DNA of 64,000 nt, from contig JAVYIG010007922.1 of the NCBI GenBank assembly GCA_035222895.1, positions 1 to 64,000 of the forward strand, read 5' to 3'. Of the stretch, positions 1-12,800 are shown one piece after another. The stretch is from Strongylocentrotus droebachiensis. Its lineage: Eukaryota; Echinodermata; Echinoidea; Camarodonta; Strongylocentrotidae. Within the stretch, counting starts at the first letter, position 1, and the number at the start of each line of letters is the position of its first letter. Position numbers and translations under genes: made by a program. The notes beneath the pieces were generated by a model, which had not been told where the DNA came from, did no database searches, and saw only the letters and a list, made by a program, of their open reading frames with translations.

Positions 1-289
1 GTTTGTTTATAAAAAAGATACGACACGTACACGCTCCAGTGAGAATTGACCTGCTGTCACACTTTAGTTACACAAACTTCAACCATAGACACAAATGACC
101 CTTTCATCGTAAGCTGCTGGACACATTGAGTATTGATATACGAATTGATAATAATAAATGATTGTGATAAATTTGATAATTATATTTTTTTAAATATAAA
201 AGTAGGATGAGGAGGAGAAGAAGAAGAACGGAACAGAGGCGGCGCTCCCAAGGGGGCAGAGGGAGGGGGCACAGTGCCCTCCCACTTTT
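1..289. other. No gene seen; AT-rich flank
   Basis: Mixed AT-rich sequence followed by a purine-rich stretch from about 205. The purine-rich segment (taggatgaggaggagaa) recurs at 1219-1237 on the other side of the minisatellite, so it probably belongs to the same repeat block. I see no splice-supported coding exon. Confidence 0.5.
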
Positions 290-900
290 CAAGTATCCTA
301 AAAGTGCCCCTTTTTGCATAGGAAAAGTGCCCCTTTTTACATAGGAAAGGTGCCCCTTTTACTTTGACAAGTGCCCCTATTCATTTTCTAAAGTGCCCTT
401 CCCCTTTCCACCCGGCTGGTAAGTGCCCCTTTTATTTTGAAACGTATACCCCTTTTCCTTTGACAAATTCCCATTTTACTTTGCAATAAGTGTCCATTTT
501 CCATTCTCATAAGTGTCTTGTTTAATCTCTAGTAAGTTCCCCTTTTCAGGTACGAGAAGCGCCCCTTTTCACTTTTGATAAGCGCCCCCTTCACCTCTGA
601 TAACCCAATTCAAATCTGAGAGGTTCATCTTTTTCTTTGACAAGTTCCCCTTTACCTTTGTAAAAAGTACCCCTTCCCCTTTGAATAACTACCCCTTTTT
701 AACTTGGATAAGCGCACTTTATATTTTCACATGTGCCCCTTTTCCTTTTAAATAAGTGCCCTTTTTCCTTATGATAAGTGCCCCATTTAAAACAGAGCCC
801 CTTTTCCTTCTCAAAAATGCCCCTTTTCATCTATGAAAATAGTTCCTTTTTATTCTCATTAGTGCCCCTTTTCATCTCTTGTAAATCATTTCTGAGAGAT
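290..900. repeat. Degenerate minisatellite with GTGCCCCTTTT core
   Basis: About twenty imperfect units of roughly 22-32 bp, each built around (a/g)agtgccccttttc followed by a short AT-rich spacer such as ctttgataa. Units drift in length and sequence, so the array is old. A smaller block of the same core (gtgcccttttttcc, gtgccctcccac) lies at 1130-1185. Short open frames through it are repetitive and have no domain; I do not treat them as genes. Confidence 0.85.
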
Positions 901-2515
901 ACTCGTTTTACTTTGCACTGCGACCTCACAAATCTTAAAATTTTTCCTCGCTCGCAATGAATTTCAGACCATCACACCCAACTACAAAGTATGATGCTTA
1001 AACAATATCCTGTGCTGTGTACAAAGTGAAACAAATATTGAAATCATCCCTGATAATGTAATCACAATGTAAGGGTATATACCGATGTCTAAAAAATTGT
1101 ATATTTTCGCTTTGAGATTTCCCCTTGAAGGTGCCCTTTTTTCCAGAAAGTGCCCTTTTTTGTTGGTGCCCTCCCACTTTGTAAGTCGCTCCGCCGCCTC
1201 TGGAACGGAAGAAGGGTTTAGGATGAGGAGGAGAAAGAAAAAAAAGAATCATAAACTAAATTTAATTCAATCGCAACCAGTCCCAAACTCTAAAATAACG
1301 GCTAATAACATACATCGGACGGCGCGGAACTCCCGATAAGGAAAGGAAAGTGATAGAATGTTAAAAACATAGAATAACATAAAAGAAGGAAGAAACAAAG
1401 AATTACATAAGGAAAGACAGAAAGAGAAAGTGATAGAATCATAAAACACAGAATAACATAATTAAATGTGATAGAAAAAGAACCAAAGGATAGCAAGATG
1501 AAGTAATAGAATAATTTTAAAAACCGTTAATTTTTGCATTCTCGGACTAAGCCTCATTATGTGTTAAAGCGTGATTTAGACGTAAATAATTATTTACAAA
1601 TGCCTATTATTAAGTATTCATTGATGTTCCTATTTTATGAATTTTTTTTTAAATTCATTGTACAATTCGTTCTCGGACTACTTTTTAAAAAATTTCGATA
1701 AACAATACAATTTTCTTGTAAAAAATTCACCAAATAAAGTAAACCCAATGACGTATTTAGGCATTATGCAAGCAAAAAAATTGTGCCCGGGCCCTAAATT
1801 TAGCTACCTAAGAAGCGAACGAGTGTTACATTAAAACAAAAACCTTTAAAGAGCAATTTCGGTTGCATTTTACTCATAGGGAAATTTGCATGAGAGCCCT
1901 GAGATCATAGCCGTATACGGTAGGGAATATTTCCAAGAGGTATAGGCCTAAAGGGGACTGAGGCCTTATGCCCGAGTGTCAATTATCAAGTTTATACATT
2001 TTGTGGAGCACTTCGCTGTCCAAATAATATATTCGGGCGTCCCGTTGCTCAGAATCATCCCGTTTTTTTATTTTAAGAGCAAAAAAGACATCATAATATT
2101 TTCTTTAATCATTGAACTATATATACTAGCATATACAAATTCTACCGTATTCGGCCACCTTGCTGCCCATATATGAGGCACATTTTTGAAGAGGTTGAGG
2201 TGACGAAACTCATATTTGAAGGAGCACTGAGGCAAAAAGAATTACTGATATATCAAACACTTTAAAACACTATTCATAAACTATTATGTTCGGCGCAAAA
2301 CTTAGGAGGGAGCAAGCGACCAAGCAGTATACATATTTTCTGTGAGAAGACAAGGTTATGACTTACAACGGTGGCATTTTGGAAAGCAAAGTGAGATGAA
2401 AGACAAAAAGGAAAAACAAACATACGAGCAAAGACAAAATAGCCTGCAAAATGAATATCAATACTTGGTCCTTTTATCCTTTAAAGAGATATTCGATTGT
2501 GATAACATTTTAAGG
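901..2515. other. Intergenic, no gene seen
   Basis: AT-rich single-copy-looking DNA. At 1340-1500 there is a loose purine-rich repetition of phrases like gatagaat and cataaaacatagaataacata. No open frame longer than about 70 codons, no convincing exon, no RNA gene. Confidence 0.5.
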
Positions 2516-2744
2516 CTTTCCCTTTCTCTTTTTTTCTTCTTCTTCATCATCTTCTTCTTCATCATCTTCTTCTTCTTCTTCCTCTTCCTCTTCTTCTTCC
2601 TCTTCTTCTTCTTCTACTTCTTTTTCTTCTTCTACTATACTTCTTTTTCTCCTCCTTCTTCTTCTTCCCCTTCTTCTTCTACTTCCTTTCTTTCTTCTAC
2701 TTCCTTTCTTTCTTCTACTACCTCCTCTTTTTCTTCTTCTATTT

Positions 2745-2792
<48 letters not shown>

Positions 2793-2830
2793 CCTCTCTC
2801 TATTTCTTTCCGTCTCTGATTCTCTCTGTT
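2516..2830. repeat. Long polypyrimidine tract (TTC)n / (TC)n
   Basis: About 300 nearly uninterrupted pyrimidines on the plus strand: a (ttc/tcc)n region to about 2740, then a pure (tc)n run at about 2750-2780. Translations of both strands are Phe/Ser or Glu/Arg homopolymers and are artefacts. Mirror-symmetric polypyrimidine DNA can form intramolecular triplexes; that is general knowledge, not something shown here. Confidence 0.9.
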
Positions 2831-3660
2831 TTTCTCCATTCATTTCCTATTTTCAAGGTCCCCCTTATTTGTTTATTCGATTTAGGAGGCAGAGGTGGCC
2901 AACGGCTTCTAATAAATTAAGTTCAGAGGGGCAGAGTAGCAGAGTATATAGGGCTCCCCATCCCGCCCCTTCTCCCTTTCTCTCTTGTTTTGAAAATGAA
3001 ACATATATTGAAACAAAAAAAGTATGAAAAAGGTAAATGACCATCAATGAAACAAATAATAAGGGGGGGGGGGGAGAAACATGAACGTTTCAATTTCAAT
3101 TCAGTCATGTTTCCAACAAAACATTACAAATTAATTATAAGCATTTAAAACAAATGTAAGAAATACAATGTCATGTTGATCAGTAGATGGCGCTAGTACA
3201 ATAGGTACCTAGCAAGTTGGTCTCGCTATGAATTCAGATTACTGTGCAGAGTTTCTGTTATGATATTGATGGTAGCACATGAAAGTTCATCCCTGCTCCC
3301 ATCCCCGTTCTATTCTGTGATGTAACGATTAGAGATATAAAGATATAAACAATATGATAAAAACAGTTCAAAGAGCGATAGGGAAAAAAAGTGGATATCA
3401 ATGTTGCAACCATTAGCCAATAGATGGCGCTAGCACAATAAGTCACAGAGGAAATCTTTATTCAGATTGCTTAATTTATATTTATATTATTTATATGTTG
3501 AAAATAGAATCAACTACCACTACTGCATTTTCTTCTACAAAATACTCAATAATCTAACCCCTTATTATTTAGAATCTTTTGCTTGTAAACGTCCAGTTTA
3601 CTATGTTACCCGTCATTTTACCTTACCTTAAATCTCTCATTTATCCCGAAACCCAAGACT
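2831..3660. other. Intergenic; two copies of a short agatggcgctag motif
   Basis: No gene. A G-run lies at 3063-3075. The phrase agatggcgctagtacaata (3184-3202) returns as agatggcgctagcacaata (3422-3440), followed in both by an attcagatt phrase, suggesting two fragments of one dispersed repeat. Confidence 0.45.
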
Positions 3661-4212
3661 GAATTTGAAAAACTATCTATTTTCTTTCATCGCTCCAAGC
3701 ATCTACCAACTCATATTCGCACGGCAGCTTCACTCCAAATGTTCAAAAAATAAATTAAGTCACTCCCTCCATCACTTTAATGCATTCACTGGTACCTAAT
3801 ATTATATCAAGACTTTTACCATACAGTTAGTTTTGTTCGTTTGTAGTCGTGTAGTCTGTAGTAGTTTTATTTCTTACCTTTTACCCGTTTGATTTTATGT
3901 CTATTTGTGTATTTGTACTTTTTGGGGTCATTTTACTTTGTATCAGTAATATCTTAAATATTTAATATTTTAGACCTTATGTTCATTTTTTATCTAGTTT
4001 TTATTTTTTTTTAATTTTTTTTTTAATGCATTTGATATAATTTTCTCAATCTCTTATGGTATGTTGTTTATATAATGTCTTTGTTTTCTACAATGCATTC
4101 TATTTTTTTGTAAATCTTTGTATGTACAGGGCTCTTTTGTAAAGCAGGCCTTTGGCACTGAAAAGACTACCCTGTTTTTAAATAAAACTAAATATATAAA
4201 TAAATAAATAAA
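3661..4212 (+). mobile_element. 3' end of a LINE (non-LTR retrotransposon), truncated
   Basis: Reading from about 3690, the plus strand encodes a peptide ending LPTHIRTAASLQMFKK and then a stop. This fits the conserved reverse transcriptase C-terminus of CR1/L2/Jockey-type LINEs, LP..IR.A.SL..FK..LK. A non-coding 3' region follows, ending in aaataaaactaaatatataaa and a (taaa)n tail at about 4187-4212. Everything upstream of the C-terminus is missing, as expected for 5' truncation during target-primed reverse transcription. The exact clade cannot be told from this fragment. Confidence 0.65.
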
Positions 4213-4856
4213 TAATTATTTTGCATAGAAGATATGCTTAAACTGTAAAAAATTGTTCCTTTTATAATGTTGTATCCGAAAAATATTAATATGAAGTATT
4301 AACGTCACTTTTTTATATTGATTTTCTTTTTCTTTTTCTCCCAAATTGCATTAGTATTGTATCACAATTTGTATACCTGATTGAATATGTACTATAGTGT
4401 GGATACTTATGAAAAATATTTTTAAAATATGTCTTTGTTTATAATGTAAGAGAGAATCTGTTATGTTTGTACTGTAAGAACAATTATGTTCCTCTTCATC
4501 ATTTTGTATATGAAAATCTGAATAGAGGCAAATATGCTTTAAATAATTATTGTTTTTTTAAAATAAAAAATCCAGTGGTACAGCATGGACCTAACAGGGT
4601 ACCCTGAATGGTATAACTTGTGGGGATGTAGGAGGGGGGCACTCTTACAGTACGCTACGTCGGTGGATATGCGTTATATCGAAGTAAAATACAACATTGA
4701 TAGTAAATTACTCTAGAGGAAAGCAGAAAATCACAAAAGTAGACTTTTAAAAGTTTAAATGAAATCTGACGATAAACAATAAATCTATGTTGTAACAAAA
4801 ATTGTAATGACAGTATATATGGGCTCTTTAAATTGGCTTAATCTGGAATGTCTCTG
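4213..4856. other. Intergenic, AT-rich, no gene seen
   Basis: Very AT-rich. A weak oligo-A segment at 4558-4570 may end another retroelement tail. No exon or RNA gene recognised. Confidence 0.45.
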
Positions 4857-6601
4857 AAAACTTTAAAATCACAATACAAATTGGCAACTTACTCATGAGT
4901 CTGTGACGTCATTGCCTCACTATCCACTAATTGTTTTCTTTATATTGATAATATATATTTCAATTTCCTTCCTAAAAATCTCATTTCCTCACACCATCAT
5001 CCAAGTTATATTGAGAGTAATATGTTTCTGTGTGGATGCACTAATATGGAGTAATTTTGTTCAGTTAAATCATGAGAAATGTGAATTTTAATATTTATAT
5101 AAAAATCAATGATTATGAACCCGGAATATATTCAGAAAATGGTATTAATTCTTTAAAGTTCATAAAAGATTTTGTGAAATGTCATGCACGCATTATGATA
5201 CGAATCATATAACCATATGGCTCCGTTTAGTCTCATTTCACAACGCCACCTATCGTCAGAGCATGGTCTGAGTCAGCAGCCTAACATGTTAGCCTATGGA
5301 CGTTTTTTTAAAAAAATCGTTAAAAATTCATTTTTTGTTTTAACGAAAAGCACATCCACCCCGACGTACGTTATCACTAGCTCTTTCATTGAAGCCCTCA
5401 TGTCTCATTGACTTTTGAAAGTTCACCCACCGTAATTTTTCAAAATAGCTAGGTTGCAAGCTCGATCGTCATTGCCTATAATACACATGTGAAACAAGTC
5501 TAACTTTGGACTCAGTTTACCAAGCGATTTGAAGATTATAGGTCGAGCACACGAAACATAAAAAGCATGAATTATCATAGATCACTTCTGCCTATTTCAT
5601 TATGTCCATTTCATCCAACCCCCCACCGTAATTTTTCCATTTAGTATAAAAGCAAACATTTTGCCGAGTTTAGCAAAAACATGAATATTCATGAACGGTC
5701 AGACAATACAGCCTTTTAGTACGTAACGTATAGTGAATGGGAATGTGCGATGATCCGTTCAGGAGGTAGAGGTCAGTGGTTTGTGCTGGCAATGTTCACG
5801 CGAGCGAAAATGAGACAATCGGAGCAATATGCTTGGCAAAAGTATGGGGAAATCCAGTTTAGGGGGATTCAAAGTGAAATAATTGGGGAAAAAATACATC
5901 ATATTGCTCCGATTGTCTCATTTTCGCTCGCGTGAACATTGCCAGCACAAAACACTGACCTCTACCTCCTGGACGGATCATCGCCCATTCCCATTTACTA
6001 TACGTTACGTACTAAAAGGCTGTATTGTCTGACCGTTCATGAATATTCATGTTTTTGCTATAAACTCGGCAAAATGTTTGCTTTTACTAAATGGAAAAAT
6101 TACGGTGGGGGGGGGGGGGGGGGGGGGGGTTGCATGAAATGGACATAATGAACATAGCAGAAGTGATAATTGATAATTGATGCTTCTTATCCTTCGTGTG
6201 CTTGACCTATAATCTTACAATCACTTGGCAGACTGAGTCCAAAGTTCGACTTGTTTCACATGTGTATTATAGGCAATGGCGAGCTTGCATGCAACCTATT
6301 TTGAAAAATTACGGTGGGTGAACTTTCAAAAGTCAATGAGACATGAGGGCTCCAATGAAAGAGTTAGTGATAACGTACGTCGGGGTGGATGTGCTTTTCG
6401 TTTAAACAAAAAATGAATTTTTAACGATTTAAAAAAAAAAACGTCCATAGGCTAACATGTATGGCTGCTGACTCTGACGATAGGGGGCGTTGTGAAATGA
6501 GACTAAACGGAGCTATATGAAGGCAATCGATAAATAATGAGGCAATGACGTCACAAACTGATAAACAAATTGGCAATTGATGTAGTGATTTTCTAAGTTC
6601 C
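4857..6601. mobile_element. Large foldback (inverted-repeat) element
   Basis: The sequence folds on itself. From the centre, 5751-5831 is almost the exact reverse complement of 5900-5980 across a 68-bp loop. The match continues outwards with gaps to gtgacgtcattgcctca (4902-4918) on the left and its complement at about 6536-6553 on the right. The left arm carries about 285 extra bases (4925-5209) absent from the right arm. The right arm holds a G-run (about 6104-6130). No transposase is encoded. The outer end lies about 245 bp upstream of the OXSM start codon, so the element occupies what should be the gene's promoter-proximal region. Confidence 0.85.
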
Positions 6602-6845
6602 ATAGTTTTTCATAAACATTCATAATTTCCTTATTAGTTATGCGATTTTACTCAATTTTGTTTTGCTCTGATTCTCTTGTTTTTCTGCATCTGTTAAAAG
6701 CAAATTATTTTTGGGTCGCAAACCACTGCTGATCGCGTGTACAATTCATTTTTCCTTTTTTATTTGTCTTATGTAGTACACCATTCATATTCTACAGGGG
6801 AAACCCCGCAAATTTATCCTAATATATCCTTAAAAATGCTCAATA

Positions 6846-9800
6846 ATGGCATGTAGTGTGAAGATAATTAAGAGATTAAGAGTTAGAACACTATTGCAAA
6901 TCCACGAAAGGAGTATTTCTACGTCTGTATGTACACTGAGTCGCAGGAGAGTTGTGGTCACTGGAGTAGGTAAGATATAACATTATCCCATGTACTGTAA
7001 ATCATGTCATGTTATTAATATCATTGCTGGACCTGTTCATTGCTTATCCTGTATCCACGTAGCGTAGACTGAAAGACCATATCCGAACTAAAAAATGAAA
7101 TGGATGAATTATATATCAACGGAAAGCTTATAAGCCAAAGATTACAATAATGTAAATCATATGCCATTTTAGTGTCTGTCAGCACAGTATCGGCTCTCTG
7201 AAAACTCAAAATCCGAAGTTGTCAACAAAATTAAAAACTAATTAATTTCTATTGACTTGCTAATTGATGACATCGTCTTCTGTGGAGTATAATGACTTTG
7301 CATTAATTAAGCATGGCTCGGCTATATAGGTGAACCGTTGGGGTCCACATGTTCTGTCGTCACTGTCTGTAGCTTCTGCAAATTTGACCCCTGTTGACCC
7401 GTTATTCAAGAGAAAAAAAAGAAATAAAGAAAAATGAACCAACCAAAAATCCATTCAAAACAACAACATCAAAATGACAACGAAACAAACTATTCATTAA
7501 TTTCAAATTAAAAAAGAAAAGAAAACGAAAACCACGTTCACCTCAGTTAATTGTAACTTTATTCTCTGCTTTCATATTTATAATCAAAAAGAAAATGTCA
7601 ACAATTTATATCTTTCAGTTTTATGGGATGGGGGGGGGGGGGGGTGCAAGTACAAGTCCAACAACCTTGAAGGCTTGATTCTTAATCTTATTATAGCTTG
7701 ATCCCCCTCGGCTTTTTCAGAATTTGACAGCAACAGAATGTGTGTGATGTAGGTCTATCATTCTATTTGATGTCCATGATGCATCAGCAGGTCAATGACT
7801 CGCCTCCGAGCCTTATCAAACCAGAAAATTAAAAATGTCTTCTTTTCGAGGGCTGTATTTGCTCATAAATATCTCAGTCTGAGGAGCAAAATTGTTCAGT
7901 TTGAAAACATCATGCTCTCGGATATCCCCCGCTAAAATATTGTCACGTAGTCAAGAGGGATTGATTTCATAGGTCTCTAAGTCTATGTCTGACTGTTAAT
8001 TGTGAAATACATATTGAAATGCCGGCTGTACAAAAAGAGGCCCTCTGTCTGCTGTTAAACTTTAACCTGGCTAGACTCACCAGCATGAGCGATGTATCCC
8101 CCCCCACCCCCTCCTCTGAGTCTGATGTTAGAAATCTAAGTATTAGAACAAAAAAATAGATCTCTTAAAGGAGAGGGCCATTCATTCACTATGTGCTTTA
8201 TTTGTCTCTATTTTTATTTTCTTGGTCAAATTTTCTTGATCAGGTGTGGTGTGTCCTCTAGGAGTAGGCATTGAGGTGGTGTGGCCAAGGCTTTTAGAAG
8301 GACAGAGTGGGATCACCAAAATAACAGGAGATGAATTCAAAGGCATCCCATGCCAAGTTGGTAAGTTGTCCTAGAGTTCTTTAACCACTTGACTGCTACC
8401 CACATACATTTACGTGTTCTCGCTCTCGCATGCCTGTGCATACCATGTACATGTACATGTACACGTACCGTAGCACTACAAAATGCCAAGCTCTACTGTG
8501 TAATTAGCACTGCAATGATGTTATACAGGTCTTGAACAGTAGATGGTGCTCTCCCCCCAAAAATCCTGCTTTTTTGTGTACAGTGTACAGTTTTTGTCAG
8601 GTTTTTGTACAAAACAAAAATGCTGTAGCACAGGGGGTATGAACGCGTTTTAAGCCAATAGCAGTCAAGTGGTTAAGTTTAAGATGAATATGTTTAATTT
8701 GATATGTTCAGGGAATAGAGAGACAGATGATAGAACCTCCTTTACGACTTGTTATTACCGAACAGGGTTGATGCTATGAGAGAGTCAATAAGGGGTCACC
8801 AAAATGTCAGGAGATGAGTTTAAAGGCATCCCATGCCATGTTGGTAAGTCGTCCTAGAGTTCTTTAAGAATTGGTAGTCAGACATTTGATATGTTCAGGG
8901 AATAAAGAGACAGATAATAGAACCATCTTTAAGACTTTGTTAACCCAAAAGTCTTGATGCTGTGAGAGGGTCAATAAGGGGTCACCAAAATGTCAGGAGA
9001 TGACTTTAAAGGCATCCCACACCAAGTTGCTAAGTAAGTGTGCTTTAAATATTGGAAGTCAAACATTTAAAGGTATACTAACAACCTTTTAAAGACTTTT
9101 AGAGGGTCACATAAGGAGCTCGAAGCTTATAATGTAGGAATAGGGAGTGCAAAGGCATTTCTTGTCACTGTGGTAAGTTTGTAGGATATCCTCCATGGTT
9201 GCATTCGATGTCGCCATTGTTGTTAGATGGTCAGAGTTGGATATGTAATAGTGTCCTCAAGTGTTTTATCAGTCTTCACAAACCCATTAGAGATTCAGAG
9301 TGGGATCACCAAGCAGACACGAAGATGAGTTCAAAAGCATCCCAAACCAATTTGTTAAGTTGTTGTAAGAGTTGGTCTTTGAACAGCCAGGAACTAGCTG
9401 TTAAAGGGTCAGGGTGGGAGGTCAAAAGTAGCCATTGGTATTTGTGAATATTTTTCCTAGTTCCCATATTATGGGCTGTCTAAAACAACTGGTATTCATT
9501 AATATGAACGTTTTCTTTTCTGTTCTAGCTGGTTTTGTTCCAAGGGGCAACCAAGAGGGTGAATTTGATGCACTTCAATATGTCTCATCATCAGTGAGTA
9601 TACCATCATATAATAGTCCCTCAGTCATATTTGATGGATTAAAGAGAGTTGGTGGAATGATTCGGACAGATATAATCATTTTCTAAGTAAAGTAATTCCT
9701 ATATTATAAACTGATATGATTGCTTGTTCTTTGGTTTCCTTCTTTTAAATAAAAGACAGCATAGGTAAAGGGTTAGTCTTGACCTAATGTCAGGGATTAA

Positions 9801-12800
9801 AAGTAATATTCATTGTAATTCATCTATATGTGTATCAACTGTATGAACTTCCATCATTTTCTTAATGTTTCCCCATCTGACATAAAGGATGAAGTATAGA
9901 AGAAGACATTTCAAAATGATAGACAATAAAATTGACAAGAAATGCAAGATATGAAAGGGGAAAATAATGAAGTAGAAATTAGAATTAAAAAAAACGTGAA
10001 TAAGGTTTTTGTTCAATTCTTTTGAGCAGTTGCCTGCGTTATGTATTCAGTCATATATTTTGATATTTTCTTAAAGGACTTTCGGAGCATGAGTCCAGCA
10101 ACCATCTTTGCTCTTGCTGCTGCACAGGAAGCCCTTTTGCAAGCAGGATGGAAACCAGAGAGTGACGAAGACAGAAACAAAACGGTACCGACCTCTTCAG
10201 TCTTGATGTAGCAAATTAGAACAACTGCCTGCAACCATAGCTCCTATGTGTAATCAATGGTCCGTGTATGATGAGATATAGAAGTTTGATCCACACCATA
10301 CTTTCCTCAATTCTTAAGAACCACCATCATCAACAACAACAAAATGGGGGTGGCAGCAACATGGGCTACATTGTGTTGATAAAACATTTATGTGGTTACT
10401 ATAAAGACTTGGGTTTCTGGCTTTCCCAAGGCACTATTTTTTGGAACTTCCTACTTATTTTGTCTCTATAAGTGCTTTTGTGTTCTTTGCCTGGGAAATA
10501 ACACCTTGGCTGCTTTCTTCGACTCCCTGCACAGTTGCTCATTGGCCACACATGCAATATTACCCAAAACAGTAGCCACCAATTGACAGCAGGATTACTT
10601 TGTGCAACACAATGGCTTTGCAAAATCACCATATCTGGTCTTGATTAGCTCCATGACAATCCTTCTAAGACCGGTATATATTAATCCTGCTCTGAAAAGG
10701 TTAGGTAAATGTTTAAAGGTAAGACCAGTATTGGAAACGCCCTAATTTCAAAAAATGAAATGGAAGCTCTCATTACCAATCATGTGAAAGAATATGTTTT
10801 GACTAATACATGATGATAACAAATTTGCCGGGAAACCGCCTACTATTTCATATATTTGGTAAATTTGTTTCTCTCATGGTCTGGTGAGAGATATAGGGTA
10901 GTCCCATATATATCTTTCTGTGTATAGTGCTTGTAACTTTACGAAGAATGGGCCAAATTTCTTATCATTTTGATGATTCCAGAACCTTGCAGATGCTAGA
11001 TGCTAGATGATCAACCTTTTCTGATCGATTCCACAACGTTTCTTTCACATTGCAATCGCATGACCATTACTGGTCTTTACCTTTAAGCCTTTGGTTTATC
11101 TACTCCATGGTAAATACAATGTGGCACAGGGAAATCATTTCTGTTGCATTTGAGGGTTGAATCAATGAGATAAATATGACAAGTGTCATATATATTCCAT
11201 TTATTTGTTTGTTTTTTGTGTCAGACAGGGTGTGGCCGTTGGGATGGGTATGGCAGACTTGGAAGAGATCGTGAACTCTGGTCAGACTCTCAGAGAAAAG
11301 GTTTGTCGATAATGTTAATACTATGAATAATGATGATGATATGATGACAGTACTAATGTTAATAGTATTGTTAATATCAAGAATAGTAATGATAATTCAA
11401 GAAGAATGATGATGCTGCTACTACTACTACTGCTACTACTACTACTACTACTACTACAACTACTACTAAAATAACTAACATTAATAACAACAATGTCTAT
11501 GGAATGCTCTTCCACTGAAAATCCAATTAGCAGGTTCCTTGGGAAATTTAAAACAAGTCTATAAATATACACAATCTCACAATTAAATTGATAAGTTGAC
11601 TTTTTTTCTTCTAAACAGGGGGAAATTTTATTTCCAGGTGTAAATTTTCATTGGTACTTTTGTGTTGGGGGGGGGGGGGGGGAGTGGTCTAGGATGATAG
11701 TCCAGGGGCAGTTGCCCTAGTTCTATCTAAAGCCTCGGTCACAAATGCCATTACGAACTGCTACGAACGCCGTACGAACGATTTTCAGACAATGGAAATT
11801 CGGGAAGACAATGGAAAAACAGAGATTCATACAAAATTATCGTTCGTACAAACCTTTGTGACCGTAGCATAAGATGATAATAATAATAGTAATAATTTGC
11901 AACATTCATATAGCGTTTAATACCATGTTTCTAAGTGCTCATTAATACATGTATAACAGGAATGAAAGAGAGAGAGAGAGATCATAAACGTTACAAGAAG
12001 TTCATAACTACTGTTACTACTTACTACTACTACCGGTACTAATACTGATTGAATAAATAGAAAGTTTTAAGAAATCTTTTGAACGTGTGTGTGTGTGGTG
12101 GAGGTTTCACGGATGTAGATGAAAAGATTGTTCCAGAAGTTTGGGGCAAGGGAAGAAAAAGCTGGATCACCATGTCGGGTCATGGCACGTGGTCCGTGAG
12201 ATAGCTGTCGTACATAGGCTAACTGTTGTTCTTTCATCATTTCTACCCACACAGGGCTACAAGAAGCTTAGTCCATACTTTGTCCCGAAGATTCTTCCAA
12301 ACCTTGCCGCCGGTCACATCAGCATCAGGTACAACCTGAGAGTGAGTTACTTATCTTAATTTAGATCTAAAGAGTAGAAGAGAAGGTTGAGTTCTGGGAA
12401 AGGTGAAGATAATATGTGAGCTTTTTTTCATTCTTTTTATGTTAAGGTGGAAGAGTAGCATAGCAAAAAAAAATGTTTGCTGATAAGGACGGCTCTTCAA
12501 ATGCCCTCATAATCGAAATATGACAAGTAAGAGCTAAAGGTTGTGGACCACAGCTTTCATGCTACATATTTGTGTAGTCCCATTTATACATTTCTGTGTA
12601 CAGTGCTTGTGACTCATGGCAGGACCGAGCCAATTTCTTAACATTTTGATGATTCCAATATCTCACAATATCTATGTGGTAAATAATCAATGTTTCCAAT
12701 CACTTCCACGTAGTTTCTTTCACATTGCAATTGCATGACCAGAACTCAACTTTATCTTTAACATTTTATGGACAGGGCTAACTTGATCACCTTTCCTTCT

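Noticed and set aside
2342..2920. 192-codon plus-strand frame and 109-codon minus-strand frame
   Set aside because: Both are translations of the polypyrimidine tract (Phe/Ser or Glu/Arg runs) without domains or splice support.
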